Source: JBKHYG01 sp046565595
GTDB lineage: Bacteria; Actinomycetota; AC-67
Length of the DNA stretch: 36,073 nt
Assembly (NCBI GenBank): GCA_046565595.1
Contig: JBKHYG010000048.1
Location: 1 to 36,073 of the forward strand
Direction: 5' to 3'
Shown here: piece after piece, positions 7,222 to 16,213 of the stretch
Layout of the letters: every line of letters begins with the position of its first letter
How positions within the stretch are numbered: the stretch's first letter is position 1
Position numbers and translations under genes: made by a program
The notes under the pieces: model-generated
The model's input: only the letters and a program-made list of their open reading frames with translations
Databases searched by the model: none
What the model was told of the DNA's origin: nothing

Positions 7222-8745
7222 ATGAGGCCCGCCCGCAGCCGCGTCCGCTCTAGCTGTCTGGGGGCACTCATCGTCGTCTCGGTGATCGGGTCAGGGCATG
7301 CTTCCGCGGATGACCCCGCAGCAGGGGCCGAGTACCGCCACAGCGAAGCCGACTCGATCCGAACGAACGCGAGCCAAGCAGCATTCAGCCCGGACGGAAG
7401 CAGGCTCTACCTGACCGGGATAGCTGAGCCAAGCACTACCTCCAGCGAGTTCCTCATGATGGCGTTCGATACAGCCTCGCGTCAGCCCGTTTGGACCCGG
7501 CGTCATCGAGGAACGGGAGTTGGATTCAACCTGCCCCAAGCCATGCTCCTTTCTCCCGACGGAGCGAACCTCTTCGTGGCTGGTGCCACCGTCGGAAGCG
7601 ACGCCGCGTCGGACTTCACCACACTCGCTCTAGACCCGGCAACGGGTGAAGAGAGGTGGATCGCCTACGCGCCCGGAGATGTCTGGCACACGGCCAGAGC
7701 CATGGCGATGAGTTCTGACGGTGCCTCGGTGATAGTCGTTGGGACCGCCTACTCACCGAACCAGCCGAGAGACATGCTCGTGATCGGTTACGACGCGATC
7801 GATGGTCAAGCCCGATGGAGTCGAACGATCCCCGGATCGTCCCTGAGTGACGGCGCCACATCAGTCGTGTCAAGAGACGGCGTCGCATATGTGACCGGTC
7901 AACTCGATCTAGGGCTCGCGGTGGCCGCCATCGACGAATCGGACGGCAGCGTGATCTGGTTCGCTCGCGGAGGAGCAGCGGGCAACAGCCGGTCCTTGGC
8001 CCGAAACATCTTGGTCACCCCCGATGGCACATCAGTAGTTGCCAGCGGGGTGGCATATCGCCCGCCTGGAGGAGAAGACTTCATCACGGTGGCCCTCGAC
8101 TCCGAGACGGGTGTCATCATGTGGGAGTCCTACCTCAACGAAGCTGATCTGAACCAGAGCGCGTATGTGAGCGAGATCAGCGCCGAAGACGGCACCGTGA
8201 TAGTCGCCGGAACGGGTGCCATCACTGGCACATCGTCGGGAGACCAGGGCTTCCACGACTATGTCGTCACGGCCTATGACCTGACCGATGGGACCGAGCG
8301 GTGGCGAGCCCGGTACGACGGGCCGGGGTCGGCACAGGATCGCCCAATGTCGGTGACCGTCCTGCCCGACATGCGCCTCGCGGTCGTAACAGGTTTCAGT
8401 GCTGGCGAGGCGGCAAGCGGGTACGACTGGGCAACGATCGGTGTCGAACTCGACTCGGGAGCGATCCGATGGGTGAACAGGTACGCCGGCGCAGGCATGG
8501 GCTCGGACTTGGCGAGGGAGGTGATCCCCGGTCCAGAACCGGCCACTTTCATCGTCGCGGGCTCCAGCACAGATTTCGACGGCCGCTCGAGCGCTCTAGC
8601 TATCGGATATCGGATCGGAGTTTGCCCCGAAGGATCCCCTGAGAACGGCCCGCTATCAGGTCCGCTACACCACGGCGTCGAACCGCTGGACCCAACGGAA
8701 CAGGTCCACGAGGGTTCGTGCCTAGCGGCTCGCTCTGGCCTGTGA
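7222..8745 (+). CDS. secreted PQQ-like/WD40-like beta-propeller protein
   Basis: 507 residues. An N-terminal export signal (Arg-rich n-region, hydrophobic LGALIVVSVIG, cleavage near HASA/DD) precedes about seven repeats of 55-65 residues. Each repeat has a blade with SPDGxxLxxxG followed by a FxxxAxDxxTGxxxW strand: FSPDGSRLYLTG, LSPDGANLFVAG, MSSDGASVIVVG, VTPDGTSVVASG, and the strands LDPATGEERW, LDSETGVIMW, YDLTDGTERW. This is a seven-bladed propeller; catalytic PQQ-dehydrogenase residues were not recognised, so a binding or structural role is likelier. The last 24 bases overlap tail-to-tail with the next minus-strand gene. Confidence 0.82.
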   Translation: MRPARSRVRSSCLGALIVVSVIGSGHASADDPAAGAEYRHSEADSIRTNASQAAFSPDGSRLYLTGIAEPSTTSSEFLMMAFDTASRQPVWTRRHRGTGVGFNLPQAMLLSPDGANLFVAGATVGSDAASDFTTLALDPATGEERWIAYAPGDVWHTARAMAMSSDGASVIVVGTAYSPNQPRDMLVIGYDAIDGQARWSRTIPGSSLSDGATSVVSRDGVAYVTGQLDLGLAVAAIDESDGSVIWFARGGAAGNSRSLARNILVTPDGTSVVASGVAYRPPGGEDFITVALDSETGVIMWESYLNEADLNQSAYVSEISAEDGTVIVAGTGAITGTSSGDQGFHDYVVTAYDLTDGTERWRARYDGPGSAQDRPMSVTVLPDMRLAVVTGFSAGEAASGYDWATIGVELDSGAIRWVNRYAGAGMGSDLAREVIPGPEPATFIVAGSSTDFDGRSSALAIGYRIGVCPEGSPENGPLSGPLHHGVEPLDPTEQVHEGSCLAARSGL

Positions 8746-9744
8746 CTCCCCGCGGCTCAGGCCCTCCAAGTCTGTGAGAGGACCGCCGAAGACGAAGACC
8801 AGGCCGCCTGCCAGCGACCCGATGACCAGAACCCCCAGCATGCCGACCGCGAAGGCCAACGCCGGCTCGGGGTCCAGACCCGCAAGCCCCAGAGCCCACA
8901 CATAGGTTGCTTCCCTCAGTCCCAGCCCGTTGATGCTGATCGGTAACAGCGCGACCAACTGTGCCACCACGGCCGCCGACGCCAGCACTCCGATGCCGAG
9001 ATCCAGACCCAGTCCTCGAGCGATGAACACATGCACCAGCAGGATGCCCGCCTGCGACGCGACACCCCAAAGGTAGCCGCGTCCCGCCACGAACAGAGAC
9101 CGGTTCGCGGTCGCAACCGCGCCGACGGCCCTCCACATCGCTCCCCCGAGGCGACCTTCGCGAGGGATGTGCGCGCGGCGAAGGACCCACTCCCGGCTCG
9201 CCCTAGGCACGACCGTGGTGACGATGATGGCGACGCTCACGGCCTCGGCTATCAGAAGGAGGCGTTTGGGCATCGCGTCAAGATCGGCAGCCATAGCGAT
9301 GAACCCGACGACGGCCAGACCTACCAAACCGCTGTAACGGTCCAGCAGTACCGAGGCTGCCGCGCGCGCACGCTCGCCCCGCCCGACGATCCTCATCGTC
9401 TTGTAGGCGTCCCCTCCGACGCCGGTCGGTAGGAACGCGTTGAAGAAGGTCCCGACGAAGGTCAAACGCAAGATGCGCATCGGCGGGAACGAACCGGTCT
9501 GGGTGGCTCGTAGATACGAATCCCAGCGGGCAGCCGAGACGATCAGAACCCCTAGGAACGCAAGCACCGCCGCGATCAACCATGTGGGCCGGGCAGAGCG
9601 ATAGACCTCGACCAGTTCGTCGGTGCGTCCTCGTGCGACGAACCAGATGATCGTGATGCCGATGGCGAACCGCAGCAGCCACCAGAAGATCCGTAGCGGG
9701 TCGCGCGTCTGTTCGACAGGCTGCGACGCAGACGGCTCTGTCAC
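8722..9744 (-). CDS. flippase-like membrane protein (LPG synthase TM / YbhN family)
   Basis: 340 residues with about seven or eight hydrophobic segments (for example IFWWLLRFAIGITIIWFV, LIAAVLAFLGVLIVSAARW, LGIGVLASAAVVAQLVALL and the C-terminal FAVGMLGVLVIGSLAGGLVF). The hallmark FVGTFFNAFLPTGVGGDAYK matches the lysylphosphatidylglycerol-synthase transmembrane/UPF0104 family, whose members move or modify lipids. The soluble aminoacyl-transfer domain is absent, so it is likely a flippase-like protein. Its ATG overlaps the stop of the epimerase gene (ATGA), so they form one transcription unit despite unrelated functions. Confidence 0.87.
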   Translation of the reverse strand: MTEPSASQPVEQTRDPLRIFWWLLRFAIGITIIWFVARGRTDELVEVYRSARPTWLIAAVLAFLGVLIVSAARWDSYLRATQTGSFPPMRILRLTFVGTFFNAFLPTGVGGDAYKTMRIVGRGERARAAASVLLDRYSGLVGLAVVGFIAMAADLDAMPKRLLLIAEAVSVAIIVTTVVPRASREWVLRRAHIPREGRLGGAMWRAVGAVATANRSLFVAGRGYLWGVASQAGILLVHVFIARGLGLDLGIGVLASAAVVAQLVALLPISINGLGLREATYVWALGLAGLDPEPALAFAVGMLGVLVIGSLAGGLVFVFGGPLTDLEGLSRGESQARASR

Positions 9745-10151
9745 GCCTCGTCTGGCTCCTGCACGAGTTCTGTCAGGACCCCTCCGACCGACTTCGGATG
9801 GATGAAGGCGATGGAGGCCCCGCGAGAACCGGGTCTGGGAGCGTGATCGATCAGCTTCAGGCCTGCGTCGTCACATGCCGCGAGCGCAGCGTGAACATCT
9901 TTCACGCCGTACCCGATGTGATGCACACCCTCGCCCTTGCTGGCAAGGAACCTGCCCACCGGCGTGTCTGGTCCGAGCGGCATGAGCAGCTGGATCCAAG
10001 ACTCGCCGACCCGGCCCATGGCTTCCTCGACGCCCTGATCTTCGACCTTGTGCCGGTAGGTGAACTCGACCCCGAAAGCCCGTTCGTAGAACGCGATGGA
10101 CGCATCGAGGTCGTGGACCGCGATGCCGACATGGTCAACCCTTTCGAACAT
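9741..10151 (-). CDS. mce: methylmalonyl-CoA epimerase
   Basis: Interconverts (2R)- and (2S)-methylmalonyl-CoA, linking propionyl-CoA carboxylase to methylmalonyl-CoA mutase. 136 residues with two VOC (glyoxalase-fold) modules. Expected metal ligands are all visible: His7 (VDHVGIAV), Gln54 (WIQLL), His78 (GVHHIGYGV) and Glu128 (LTELV). Length matches the family. The ATG at 10151 is preceded by TAGACT at 7 nt with no Shine-Dalgarno. It is the first gene of the unit that continues into the flippase-like gene. Confidence 0.93.
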   Translation of the reverse strand: MFERVDHVGIAVHDLDASIAFYERAFGVEFTYRHKVEDQGVEEAMGRVGESWIQLLMPLGPDTPVGRFLASKGEGVHHIGYGVKDVHAALAACDDAGLKLIDHAPRPGSRGASIAFIHPKSVGGVLTELVQEPDEA

Positions 10152-10158
10152 GGCCGCG

Positions 10159-10164
10159 AGTCTA
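10159..10164 (-). promoter_or_regulatory. -10 element of epimerase gene, leaderless
   Basis: TAGACT on the minus strand ends 7 nt before the ATG at 10151, which places the transcription start at the start codon. Confidence 0.55.
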
Positions 10165-10169
10165 GGGCC

Positions 10170-10199
10170 CTGACCGAGTTCGCTCGAGGCCGATAGGCT
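10170..10199 (+). promoter_or_regulatory. thiolase gene promoter
   Basis: CTGACC (10170-10175), an 18-bp spacer and TAGGCT (10194-10199). The start codon at 10265 is about 60 nt further on and has a good Shine-Dalgarno (AGAGGAG), so this transcript has a leader, unlike the divergent epimerase transcript. Confidence 0.45.
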
Positions 10200-10264
10200 G
10201 GTGGGGCCGCAACGACCTGCCGGATCAAAGGGTCCGCCGGGCCTTCGAGACCAGAGGAGACACC

Positions 10265-11443
10265 ATGAGCACCATCGTCATCGCAGGAGGCGCGCGCACC
10301 CCGATGGGTCGCTTCCAGGGAGCGCTCTCTGACTTCTCTGCCATGGATCTGGGAGGCGTGGCCATCCAGGGTGCGCTCGAACGCTCGAAGGTCGCACCTG
10401 AACAGGTCGACTATGTGATCATGGGTCATGTCCTGCAGGCCGCTCAAGGGCAGATCACCGCCCGCCAGGCCGCGGTCAAAGCCGGCATCGGGATGGATGT
10501 CCCGGCACTCACCATCAACAAGGTCTGCTTGTCGGGCCTGAACGCGATCGCGTTGGCCGCAGCGCTCATCAAGACCGGGGAAGCTGACATCATCGTCGCT
10601 GGCGGCATGGAGTCGATGACCAACGCCCCCTACGCGTTGCCGAAGGCACGCGCCGGTTATCGGATGGGCAACGGCACGCTGCTGGACCTGATGATCCACG
10701 ACGGCCTGTGGTGCGCGTTCGATGCTTGCCACATGGGCGAGGGCTCGGACAAGGTCAACTCGGTCTTGGGCATCTCTCGCGCCGAGCAGGACGAGTGGTC
10801 GGCTCGGAGCCACGAGCGTGCTGCGCATGCGACCAAGGAAGGTTGGCTCGGGGAAGAGATCGTGGCTGTCTCGGTTCCTCAGCGGAAAGGCGACCCGATA
10901 GAGGTCACCGAGGACGAAGGCATCCGTCCCGGCACGACAGCCGAATCCCTCGGCAACCTGCGACCCGCCTTCGTGAAGGACGGGACGATCACCGCCGGCA
11001 ACGCGTCGCAGGTCTCCGACGGCGCGGCGGCGCTGATAGTGACGAGCAAGGAGAAGGCCGAAACCCTCGGACTCGAGATCCTGTGCGAGATCGTCAGCCA
11101 CGGCCAGGTCTCTGGCCCGGACCCCAGCTTGCACATGCAGCCCGCGAACGCGATCCGTAAGGCAGCCGCCAAGGTTTCGCTGGACGCTTCCTCCTTCGAT
11201 CTCTACGAGATGAACGAAGCCTTCGCTTCGGTCGCGATCGCCAGCGGGAAGGACCTCGGCGTCAGCGACGAGAAGGTGAACCTGCAAGGCGGAGCGGTCG
11301 CGCTCGGACACCCGATCGGGATGAGCGGCGCGCGCTTGGTCCTGTCGGCCGCCTACCAGTTGCAGCGGCGCGGAGGCGGGGTCGCGGCTGCCGCCCTCTG
11401 CGGCGGAGGCGGGCAGGGCGACGCACTCATCGTGCGCGTCTGA
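10265..11443 (+). CDS. acetyl-CoA acetyltransferase (thiolase)
   Basis: 392 residues, thiolase superfamily: reversible condensation of two acetyl-CoA to acetoacetyl-CoA, or thiolytic cleavage in beta-oxidation. The acyl-accepting Cys88 lies in NKVCLSGLNA, the catalytic His349 in GHPIGMSGAR and the second Cys379 in CGGGGQGDA. A GGMESMT motif and the NEAFA block are also present. AGAGGAG lies 5 nt before the ATG. It is divergent from the epimerase gene. Together with crotonyl-CoA carboxylase/reductase and 3-hydroxyacyl-CoA dehydrogenase in the window it could supply the condensing step of the ethylmalonyl-CoA route; a beta-oxidation role is equally possible. Confidence 0.94.
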   Translation: MSTIVIAGGARTPMGRFQGALSDFSAMDLGGVAIQGALERSKVAPEQVDYVIMGHVLQAAQGQITARQAAVKAGIGMDVPALTINKVCLSGLNAIALAAALIKTGEADIIVAGGMESMTNAPYALPKARAGYRMGNGTLLDLMIHDGLWCAFDACHMGEGSDKVNSVLGISRAEQDEWSARSHERAAHATKEGWLGEEIVAVSVPQRKGDPIEVTEDEGIRPGTTAESLGNLRPAFVKDGTITAGNASQVSDGAAALIVTSKEKAETLGLEILCEIVSHGQVSGPDPSLHMQPANAIRKAAAKVSLDASSFDLYEMNEAFASVAIASGKDLGVSDEKVNLQGGAVALGHPIGMSGARLVLSAAYQLQRRGGGVAAAALCGGGGQGDALIVRV

Positions 11444-11486
11444 CCCCGCTCGGCCCACACCAGCCGAAGGAGAAGGGGGAATCCAT

Positions 11487-12410
11487 ATGTTGCGACGGTA
11501 CGCTCCGCTCGTCTTGATCATCTCGTTGCTGAATGCCGCGCCCGCGCAAGCAGCTCCGATGGCCACCGACGGCACCGACCTCACCCAGGCACAAGACCTC
11601 CTTCCGGGAGCAAAGATCTTCGGAGACTCGGGGTGGATAGAAGGCTCGACACTGCCGATCGCGGAGGCTCGGCCCGACGCGTGCGAGCTCGGAGAGAACG
11701 ATCAAGTAGCGGTTTACGCCTTCGAGGCTGAACCGAGCACGATCGCGCGCTTCAGCTGGGAGACCACGAGCGGCCAACAGATCTGCCGCGGGCAGGTCTA
11801 CAAGCGTACGGTGGACGGGACCGATCTGACGACGCTGTTCACCTATGACGATGTCCCAGACCGAGCAGCAGACTTCCACTTCCAGAAGGAATGCATCTGC
11901 TTCGAGCTCCAGCCGGACTTCTCTCGTTGCGTCTTCAAGTTCGGGACGCCAGCAGACGAAAGCTTCGGCGACATCTACTACCTGGCGCTCTGGTCGGATG
12001 ACGATCCGACGATCGCTAAGGAAGGCACCGATCTACGGCTAAGAGCCGAGGTCCGACGCAGGTCTCGGATCCGGCTTGAGGTGATCGGGGCAGCCTTGAA
12101 CGGATCCCGATATGAGGCTTCGGTTGGGGAGCGCATCGTGCTGGCGGCGATCGTCAACCCGCGCGACGCGACGGGCAAGGCTCGCTTCCTGATCGAGCGG
12201 CAACAGGCCGGTGAGTGGGTGCGTTACAGGCGACTCGAGCGGAGCCTCTCGAACGGTCGGGTCTCTACCGGCCACCGCTTCCCGGCCGGGACATACCGGT
12301 TGAGCGCCAACTACCTGGGCGATACCGTCACCGCCAGCGACCGCACCGGCGAGTGGGTTCCGCGGCGCCCCGAGCGTGTCCGCGTCTATCAGACCCTGAT
12401 CGTGTCGTGA
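11487..12410 (+). CDS. secreted protein with C-terminal Ig-like region, unknown
   Basis: 307-residue precursor with a clear signal peptide (MLRRYAPLVLIISLLNAAPAQA, cleavage near AQA/AP). The middle region contains several Cys (in ACELG, QICRG, ECICFE, RCVFK) that probably form disulfides outside the cell. The last ~100 residues (VGERIVLAAIVNP ... FPAGTYRLSANYLGDTV) look like an Ig-like beta-sandwich of the repeat type seen in bacterial surface proteins. GGAGAAGGGGGA lies upstream of the ATG. It begins 43 nt after the thiolase stop and may be read through from it. No enzymatic motif recognised. Confidence 0.72.
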   Translation: MLRRYAPLVLIISLLNAAPAQAAPMATDGTDLTQAQDLLPGAKIFGDSGWIEGSTLPIAEARPDACELGENDQVAVYAFEAEPSTIARFSWETTSGQQICRGQVYKRTVDGTDLTTLFTYDDVPDRAADFHFQKECICFELQPDFSRCVFKFGTPADESFGDIYYLALWSDDDPTIAKEGTDLRLRAEVRRRSRIRLEVIGAALNGSRYEASVGERIVLAAIVNPRDATGKARFLIERQQAGEWVRYRRLERSLSNGRVSTGHRFPAGTYRLSANYLGDTVTASDRTGEWVPRRPERVRVYQTLIVS

Positions 12411-12442
12411 CCCGAACGGCCAGAGGACGGGTGTAGGGCGAC

Positions 12443-12448
12443 TACTCT
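12443..12448 (+). promoter_or_regulatory. -10 element of winged-helix gene, leaderless GTG start
   Basis: TACTCT lies 9 nt before the GTG at 12458 with no Shine-Dalgarno between; this spacing puts the transcription start at or near the GTG. Confidence 0.4.
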
Positions 12449-12457
12449 TGCGAATCC

Positions 12458-13543
12458 GTGCAGGAGGTCCTTGAGCAGGCTAGATGGTGGTCGTGGCGTC
12501 GCCAACGACTCGATCGGTCGTGCCGCAACATCGACGACGCGCTCCGTTCGGTCGTTGCGGTTCCTGCAACCCACCCCTGGGGTCCGCTAGCGCTGCTGGC
12601 GCGGGTCCCTCGTCTCACACCCGGGCACGCCGCAGACACCACGACGGTTCAGGTCGGCTTCCGGACGCGGGCCATCAAGAACATCCCCTACCTGATGCCC
12701 TTCGACGCCGCTCACATGTCCGTGCCGCTTGGCACGATGGTCCCCGCGGTGCGACGCGCCCGCAAAGGCGGCCGCGTGAGCGCCGACACCTACAAGACGA
12801 CCGCCGCGAAGATCGAGCGCGTCACCACGGATGCGCCACTTCCGCGCGGCGAGGTCGCGGAGATCCTGCGCGTGAGATCCAACCTGGGTCCGATCATCGA
12901 TCGGATGGTGGCCGAAGGCCGACTCACCGAGGTCGCGCCCGTCTCGGCTCTGGAAGATTCGTGGAGCGTCGTCGAGACGACCGCTTGGGTCGGCGATCCC
13001 GAACCGATCGAGCCCGAAGAGGCGTTGATCCGGCTCGCCGACGGGTATCTGGCCGCCTACGGGCCTGCGACCCTCGGAGATTTCGCCGAGTGGACCGGCG
13101 TCAATGAGACCGATGCTCGCATGGCGTTCGGAGCTCTCAAGATCGTGGATGTCGGGGGCGGGCTGATGCTGCATGAGCGCGACGCTCGAGGCTTCGACGG
13201 TCTCAGGCCTTGGCGGAATCGTGTCACGCTTCTGCCTCGAGGCGATTCGTGGCTGATGGCCTATGACGATTCGCTGCCACGGTTCGGTACACCCCGGACC
13301 CTCTACGAGGCCTTCGACTCGAGGGGCTTCTGCGAACCGACGATCCTGGTGGACTCCGAGATCGCCGGGATCTGGAAGCTCACGGTCCGCAAGAACAGCG
13401 CTCGTATCGAGCTCGGCATGTTGCGGCGTCTGGATGAACGCCAGACGGCTCTGCTGGGCGACGAATTGCGGCTGGTCGAGGACTTCCTGCGGTCCGCGGG
13501 ATTGCACCTCGAGGTCGACCCCTTGCCTAAGCCGAAGGCCTGA
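12458..13543 (+). CDS. winged-helix DNA-binding domain protein (HTH_42 type)
   Basis: 361 residues from a GTG start. The sequence matches the winged-helix family to which the DNA glycosylases AlkX/YcaQ belong: an N-terminal region with several short helix-turn-helix-like segments, YLAAYGPATLGDFAEWTGV in the middle (the family's conserved 'Y-x-x-GPA..DFAxW' block), and a C-terminal beta-rich half with LLPRGDSWLMAYDDS. I do not see the AlkX QxD catalytic signature, so it may bind DNA without glycosylase activity. It starts 47 nt after a secreted-protein gene and is followed by the M16 pair with its own promoter-like element. Confidence 0.75.
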   Translation: MQEVLEQARWWSWRRQRLDRSCRNIDDALRSVVAVPATHPWGPLALLARVPRLTPGHAADTTTVQVGFRTRAIKNIPYLMPFDAAHMSVPLGTMVPAVRRARKGGRVSADTYKTTAAKIERVTTDAPLPRGEVAEILRVRSNLGPIIDRMVAEGRLTEVAPVSALEDSWSVVETTAWVGDPEPIEPEEALIRLADGYLAAYGPATLGDFAEWTGVNETDARMAFGALKIVDVGGGLMLHERDARGFDGLRPWRNRVTLLPRGDSWLMAYDDSLPRFGTPRTLYEAFDSRGFCEPTILVDSEIAGIWKLTVRKNSARIELGMLRRLDERQTALLGDELRLVEDFLRSAGLHLEVDPLPKPKA

Positions 13544-13549
13544 GACCCC

Positions 13550-13582
13550 CCGCGGTCGGTTAGCCTGACCGCCCGACCGCGG
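13550..13582 (+). promoter_or_regulatory. inverted repeat around the -10 of the peptidase pair
   Basis: CCGCGGTCGG (13550-13559) and CCGACCGCGG (13573-13582) are a perfect 10-bp inverted repeat. The 13-nt interval holds TAGCCT (13561-13566), a -10 hexamer also found before other genes here. The right arm abuts the Shine-Dalgarno GGAGGG. It could be a DNA operator for the downstream gene or an RNA hairpin ending the upstream transcript; there is no T-run. Confidence 0.45.
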
Positions 13583-13589
13583 AGGGACC

Positions 13590-14885
13590 ATGACCAGCGA
13601 AACTCTTCCAACGATCGCCTACACCGAGCATCGGCTCGAAAACGGGATGAGAGTGATCCTCGCGCCCGACGACGCGGTGCCAATAGCCGCGTTATCGATC
13701 TGGTACGACGTTGGAAGTCGCGACGAGCAGCCCGGCCTGACAGGTCTCGCGCACCTGTTCGAGCACATGATGTTCCAGGGCTCGGCCAATGTCGCCAAGG
13801 GCGAGCATTTCGCGATCGTCCAGTCGGCGGGTGGAACCCTGAATGCGACGACATGGTGGCATCGCACGAACTACTTCGAGTCCGCGCCGAGCCATCACCT
13901 CGAGACCTTGGTGTGGCTGGAAGCTGATCGGCTGGCGTCGCTCCCGGTCGCGATAACCCAGGAGAATCTGGACAACCAGCGGGATGTGGTGAAGAACGAG
14001 CGCCGCCAACGCTATGACGACATGCCGTACGGCGGATGGCTCGAGGCTCTGCAGGAACGCCTCTTCCCAGACGGTCATCCCTATCAACATGCGACCATCG
14101 GTTCCATGGACGACCTGACTGCCGCGAGCGTCGAAGATTGCAAGGCCTTCTTCAAGACCCACTATGCGCCGAACAATGCGGTGATCTCGGTCGCCGGCGA
14201 CTTCGAACCCGACATCGCGCTGAAGATGATCGAGTCCCACTTCGGTCCGATCCCCGCCAACCCGAAGTTGCCGACCAAGCCCGAGGTGCGGTTGGAGCCG
14301 GGCGGGCTAGGAGTGCGAGCCGAGTTCCAAGACAAACTCGCGCCACTACCGAGACTCTTCTTCGGCCACCGCGGACCAGGACCCGATGACGACCGTTTCT
14401 CGGCGATCGAGATGGCTTCGGCTGCGCTCTCGAGCGGCGGAACCCGTTCGACGCGCATCTACAAGACGCTCGTCCGGGAACGCGAACTGTGTCAGGACGC
14501 GAGCTTCTTCGCCTTCGGTACCAATGGCGCAGCACTCGTCGGCGGACATGCGACGCCTCGACCGGGCGTGGATCTGGAGGCGGTGGAGAAGGCCTTCCTG
14601 GAGGTGGTGGACAGCGTTGCGAACGATCCGCCGAAGGGAGATGAACTCGACCGGCTGCGTGCATTGAAGGAACGCCAGACGATCGAGGCGATCTTCCAGA
14701 CCTGCGATCAGAGAGCGGATGCGCTCAGTGAAGCCGCCACGGTTCATGGCGATCCGCGAGAGGTGAACGAGATCCTCCCGAAACTCTTGGCAGTCACCAG
14801 CGAACAGATCGGAGAGGCGGCCGCCGCCTTCTTGAACGCCGACAATCGGGTCACCTTGACCTACATCCCGGAGGGGAAGGCATGA
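13590..14885 (+). CDS. M16 family zinc metallopeptidase, catalytic subunit
   Basis: 431 residues, one pitrilysin/processing-peptidase-like subunit of two M16 domains. The inverted zinc motif HxxEH is intact at His55-Leu-Phe-Glu58-His59 (LAHLFEHMMFQG), with the third ligand Glu in the downstream NERRQRYD block near residue 137. No signal peptide, so cytosolic. GGAGGG precedes the ATG. The stop overlaps the start of a second M16 gene that lacks the zinc motif; such pairs form heterodimers in which one chain cuts and the other shapes the chamber. Substrate is likely peptides or short proteins. Confidence 0.93.
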   Translation: MTSETLPTIAYTEHRLENGMRVILAPDDAVPIAALSIWYDVGSRDEQPGLTGLAHLFEHMMFQGSANVAKGEHFAIVQSAGGTLNATTWWHRTNYFESAPSHHLETLVWLEADRLASLPVAITQENLDNQRDVVKNERRQRYDDMPYGGWLEALQERLFPDGHPYQHATIGSMDDLTAASVEDCKAFFKTHYAPNNAVISVAGDFEPDIALKMIESHFGPIPANPKLPTKPEVRLEPGGLGVRAEFQDKLAPLPRLFFGHRGPGPDDDRFSAIEMASAALSSGGTRSTRIYKTLVRERELCQDASFFAFGTNGAALVGGHATPRPGVDLEAVEKAFLEVVDSVANDPPKGDELDRLRALKERQTIEAIFQTCDQRADALSEAATVHGDPREVNEILPKLLAVTSEQIGEAAAAFLNADNRVTLTYIPEGKA

Positions 14886-16213
14886 GCAACCGTCCGCAAC
14901 CAACAGAGCCGCGTCCCTTCAACTTCCCTGGGATCCATCGCGCGAGCCTGGACAACGGCCTGGGAATAGTTACGGTCACGATGCCAGGCCGCGCCCTGTG
15001 CACCGCGGAACTCGTCTCAGATGCAGGCGCGTGTCACGACGAGATCGAAGGGACAGCGGTCCTGCTAGCCCGCGCCTTCAACGAAGGCAGCGAGGTTCGG
15101 GACGCGGCGGCTTTCGCCGACGCCGCCGAGGGACTCGGCATGCAGCTGGCGGCGGGAGCGGGCTGGGATTCGCTGACCCTCACCATGTCGGCCCCGCGAT
15201 CGCATCTCGATGCTGCGCTCGGACTCATGGCTGAAGCTGCATGGACGCCCTCGATCCCCGAGTCGAACTTCAACCGCATCAAGGGTGAGCGCCTGGCCGC
15301 TATCGATCAGGAGTTGGCGAACCCGGCGGTGCGCGCGGTGCTCGGCTTCCCTCGCACGATCTACGCACCCGACTCGACCTACGCACGCTCGCTTCGCGGC
15401 ACCAAGGAGACGGTCTCACGGTTGACCCGCGAGTCGCTGCTGGACCACCACGCTCGGCTGGTCGGTCCCGGATCGGCGACCCTAGTCGTGGCCGGTGATG
15501 TCGAACCCGCGTGGGTGATCGAACAGGCTGGCAAGGCGTTCGGCTCGTATGAGGCATCGTTAGGCGACCGTCAGCCCCCGACCGCCGAGCCACTACAGGG
15601 CGGACTGCGGATCACCTTGATCGATCGGCCCGGGTCGGTCCAGTCGAACCTGGTGATCGGTCACACCGGCGTCAGTCGATACGAAGCTGATCGCGACGCA
15701 CTCGCCTTGGTCAACTATGCGCTATGTGGATCGTTCTCGAGTCGCGTGAACCAGCGGCTCCGTGAGGAACTCGGATACACCTATGGTGCCAGGGGCGATT
15801 TCGACCAGCGTCGCGTGATCGGTCCGTTCCTGATCGCTGCGCCCGTGCAGGGACAGTCCACTGCAGAAGCGGTGCGCGAAACGATCGAACTGGTCAGAGG
15901 GATGTGGGAGGAAGGCCCAACCGATGATGAGTTACTTGCCGCCAAGGAGTATCTGGCCGGGGTGTTCCCGTTGCGCTTCGAGACACCCGATCAGCTGGCC
16001 TCGGCGGTGGCGGAGTTGGCGGTCTACGACCTACCAGACGAGGACCTGACGACCTTCCACGAGCGCATCCTGGAGGTCAGCCGCGAGGATGCCGCGGCCG
16101 CTGCGCGCCAACATCTGCGCCCCGACGAACTGTCGGTCGTGGTGGTGGGCGACGCGAGCACCGTGCAGGCGGACCTCGAGCAGATCGCCCCGGTGACGCT
16201 CGCCGCCGACTGA
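14882..16213 (+). CDS. M16 family peptidase-like protein, non-catalytic partner
   Basis: 443 residues with the same two-domain M16 fold as the upstream gene. The position where HxxEH should be reads TAVLLARAFNEGSEVRD, so zinc cannot be bound. It keeps the conserved Arg/Tyr segment RLREELGYTYGARGDF that completes the active site in trans in known M16 heterodimers. It begins with an ATGA overlap with the catalytic subunit gene, which supports equimolar production. No signal peptide. Confidence 0.92.
   Translation: MSNRPQPTEPRPFNFPGIHRASLDNGLGIVTVTMPGRALCTAELVSDAGACHDEIEGTAVLLARAFNEGSEVRDAAAFADAAEGLGMQLAAGAGWDSLTLTMSAPRSHLDAALGLMAEAAWTPSIPESNFNRIKGERLAAIDQELANPAVRAVLGFPRTIYAPDSTYARSLRGTKETVSRLTRESLLDHHARLVGPGSATLVVAGDVEPAWVIEQAGKAFGSYEASLGDRQPPTAEPLQGGLRITLIDRPGSVQSNLVIGHTGVSRYEADRDALALVNYALCGSFSSRVNQRLREELGYTYGARGDFDQRRVIGPFLIAAPVQGQSTAEAVRETIELVRGMWEEGPTDDELLAAKEYLAGVFPLRFETPDQLASAVAELAVYDLPDEDLTTFHERILEVSREDAAAAARQHLRPDELSVVVVGDASTVQADLEQIAPVTLAAD

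Noticed and set aside
9902..11584. 560-codon open frame on the minus strand across the thiolase gene
   Set aside because: Antisense to a clear thiolase; composition is Arg/Asp/Gly-rich with no domain, as expected for a high-GC shadow frame. It would also run through the epimerase gene.
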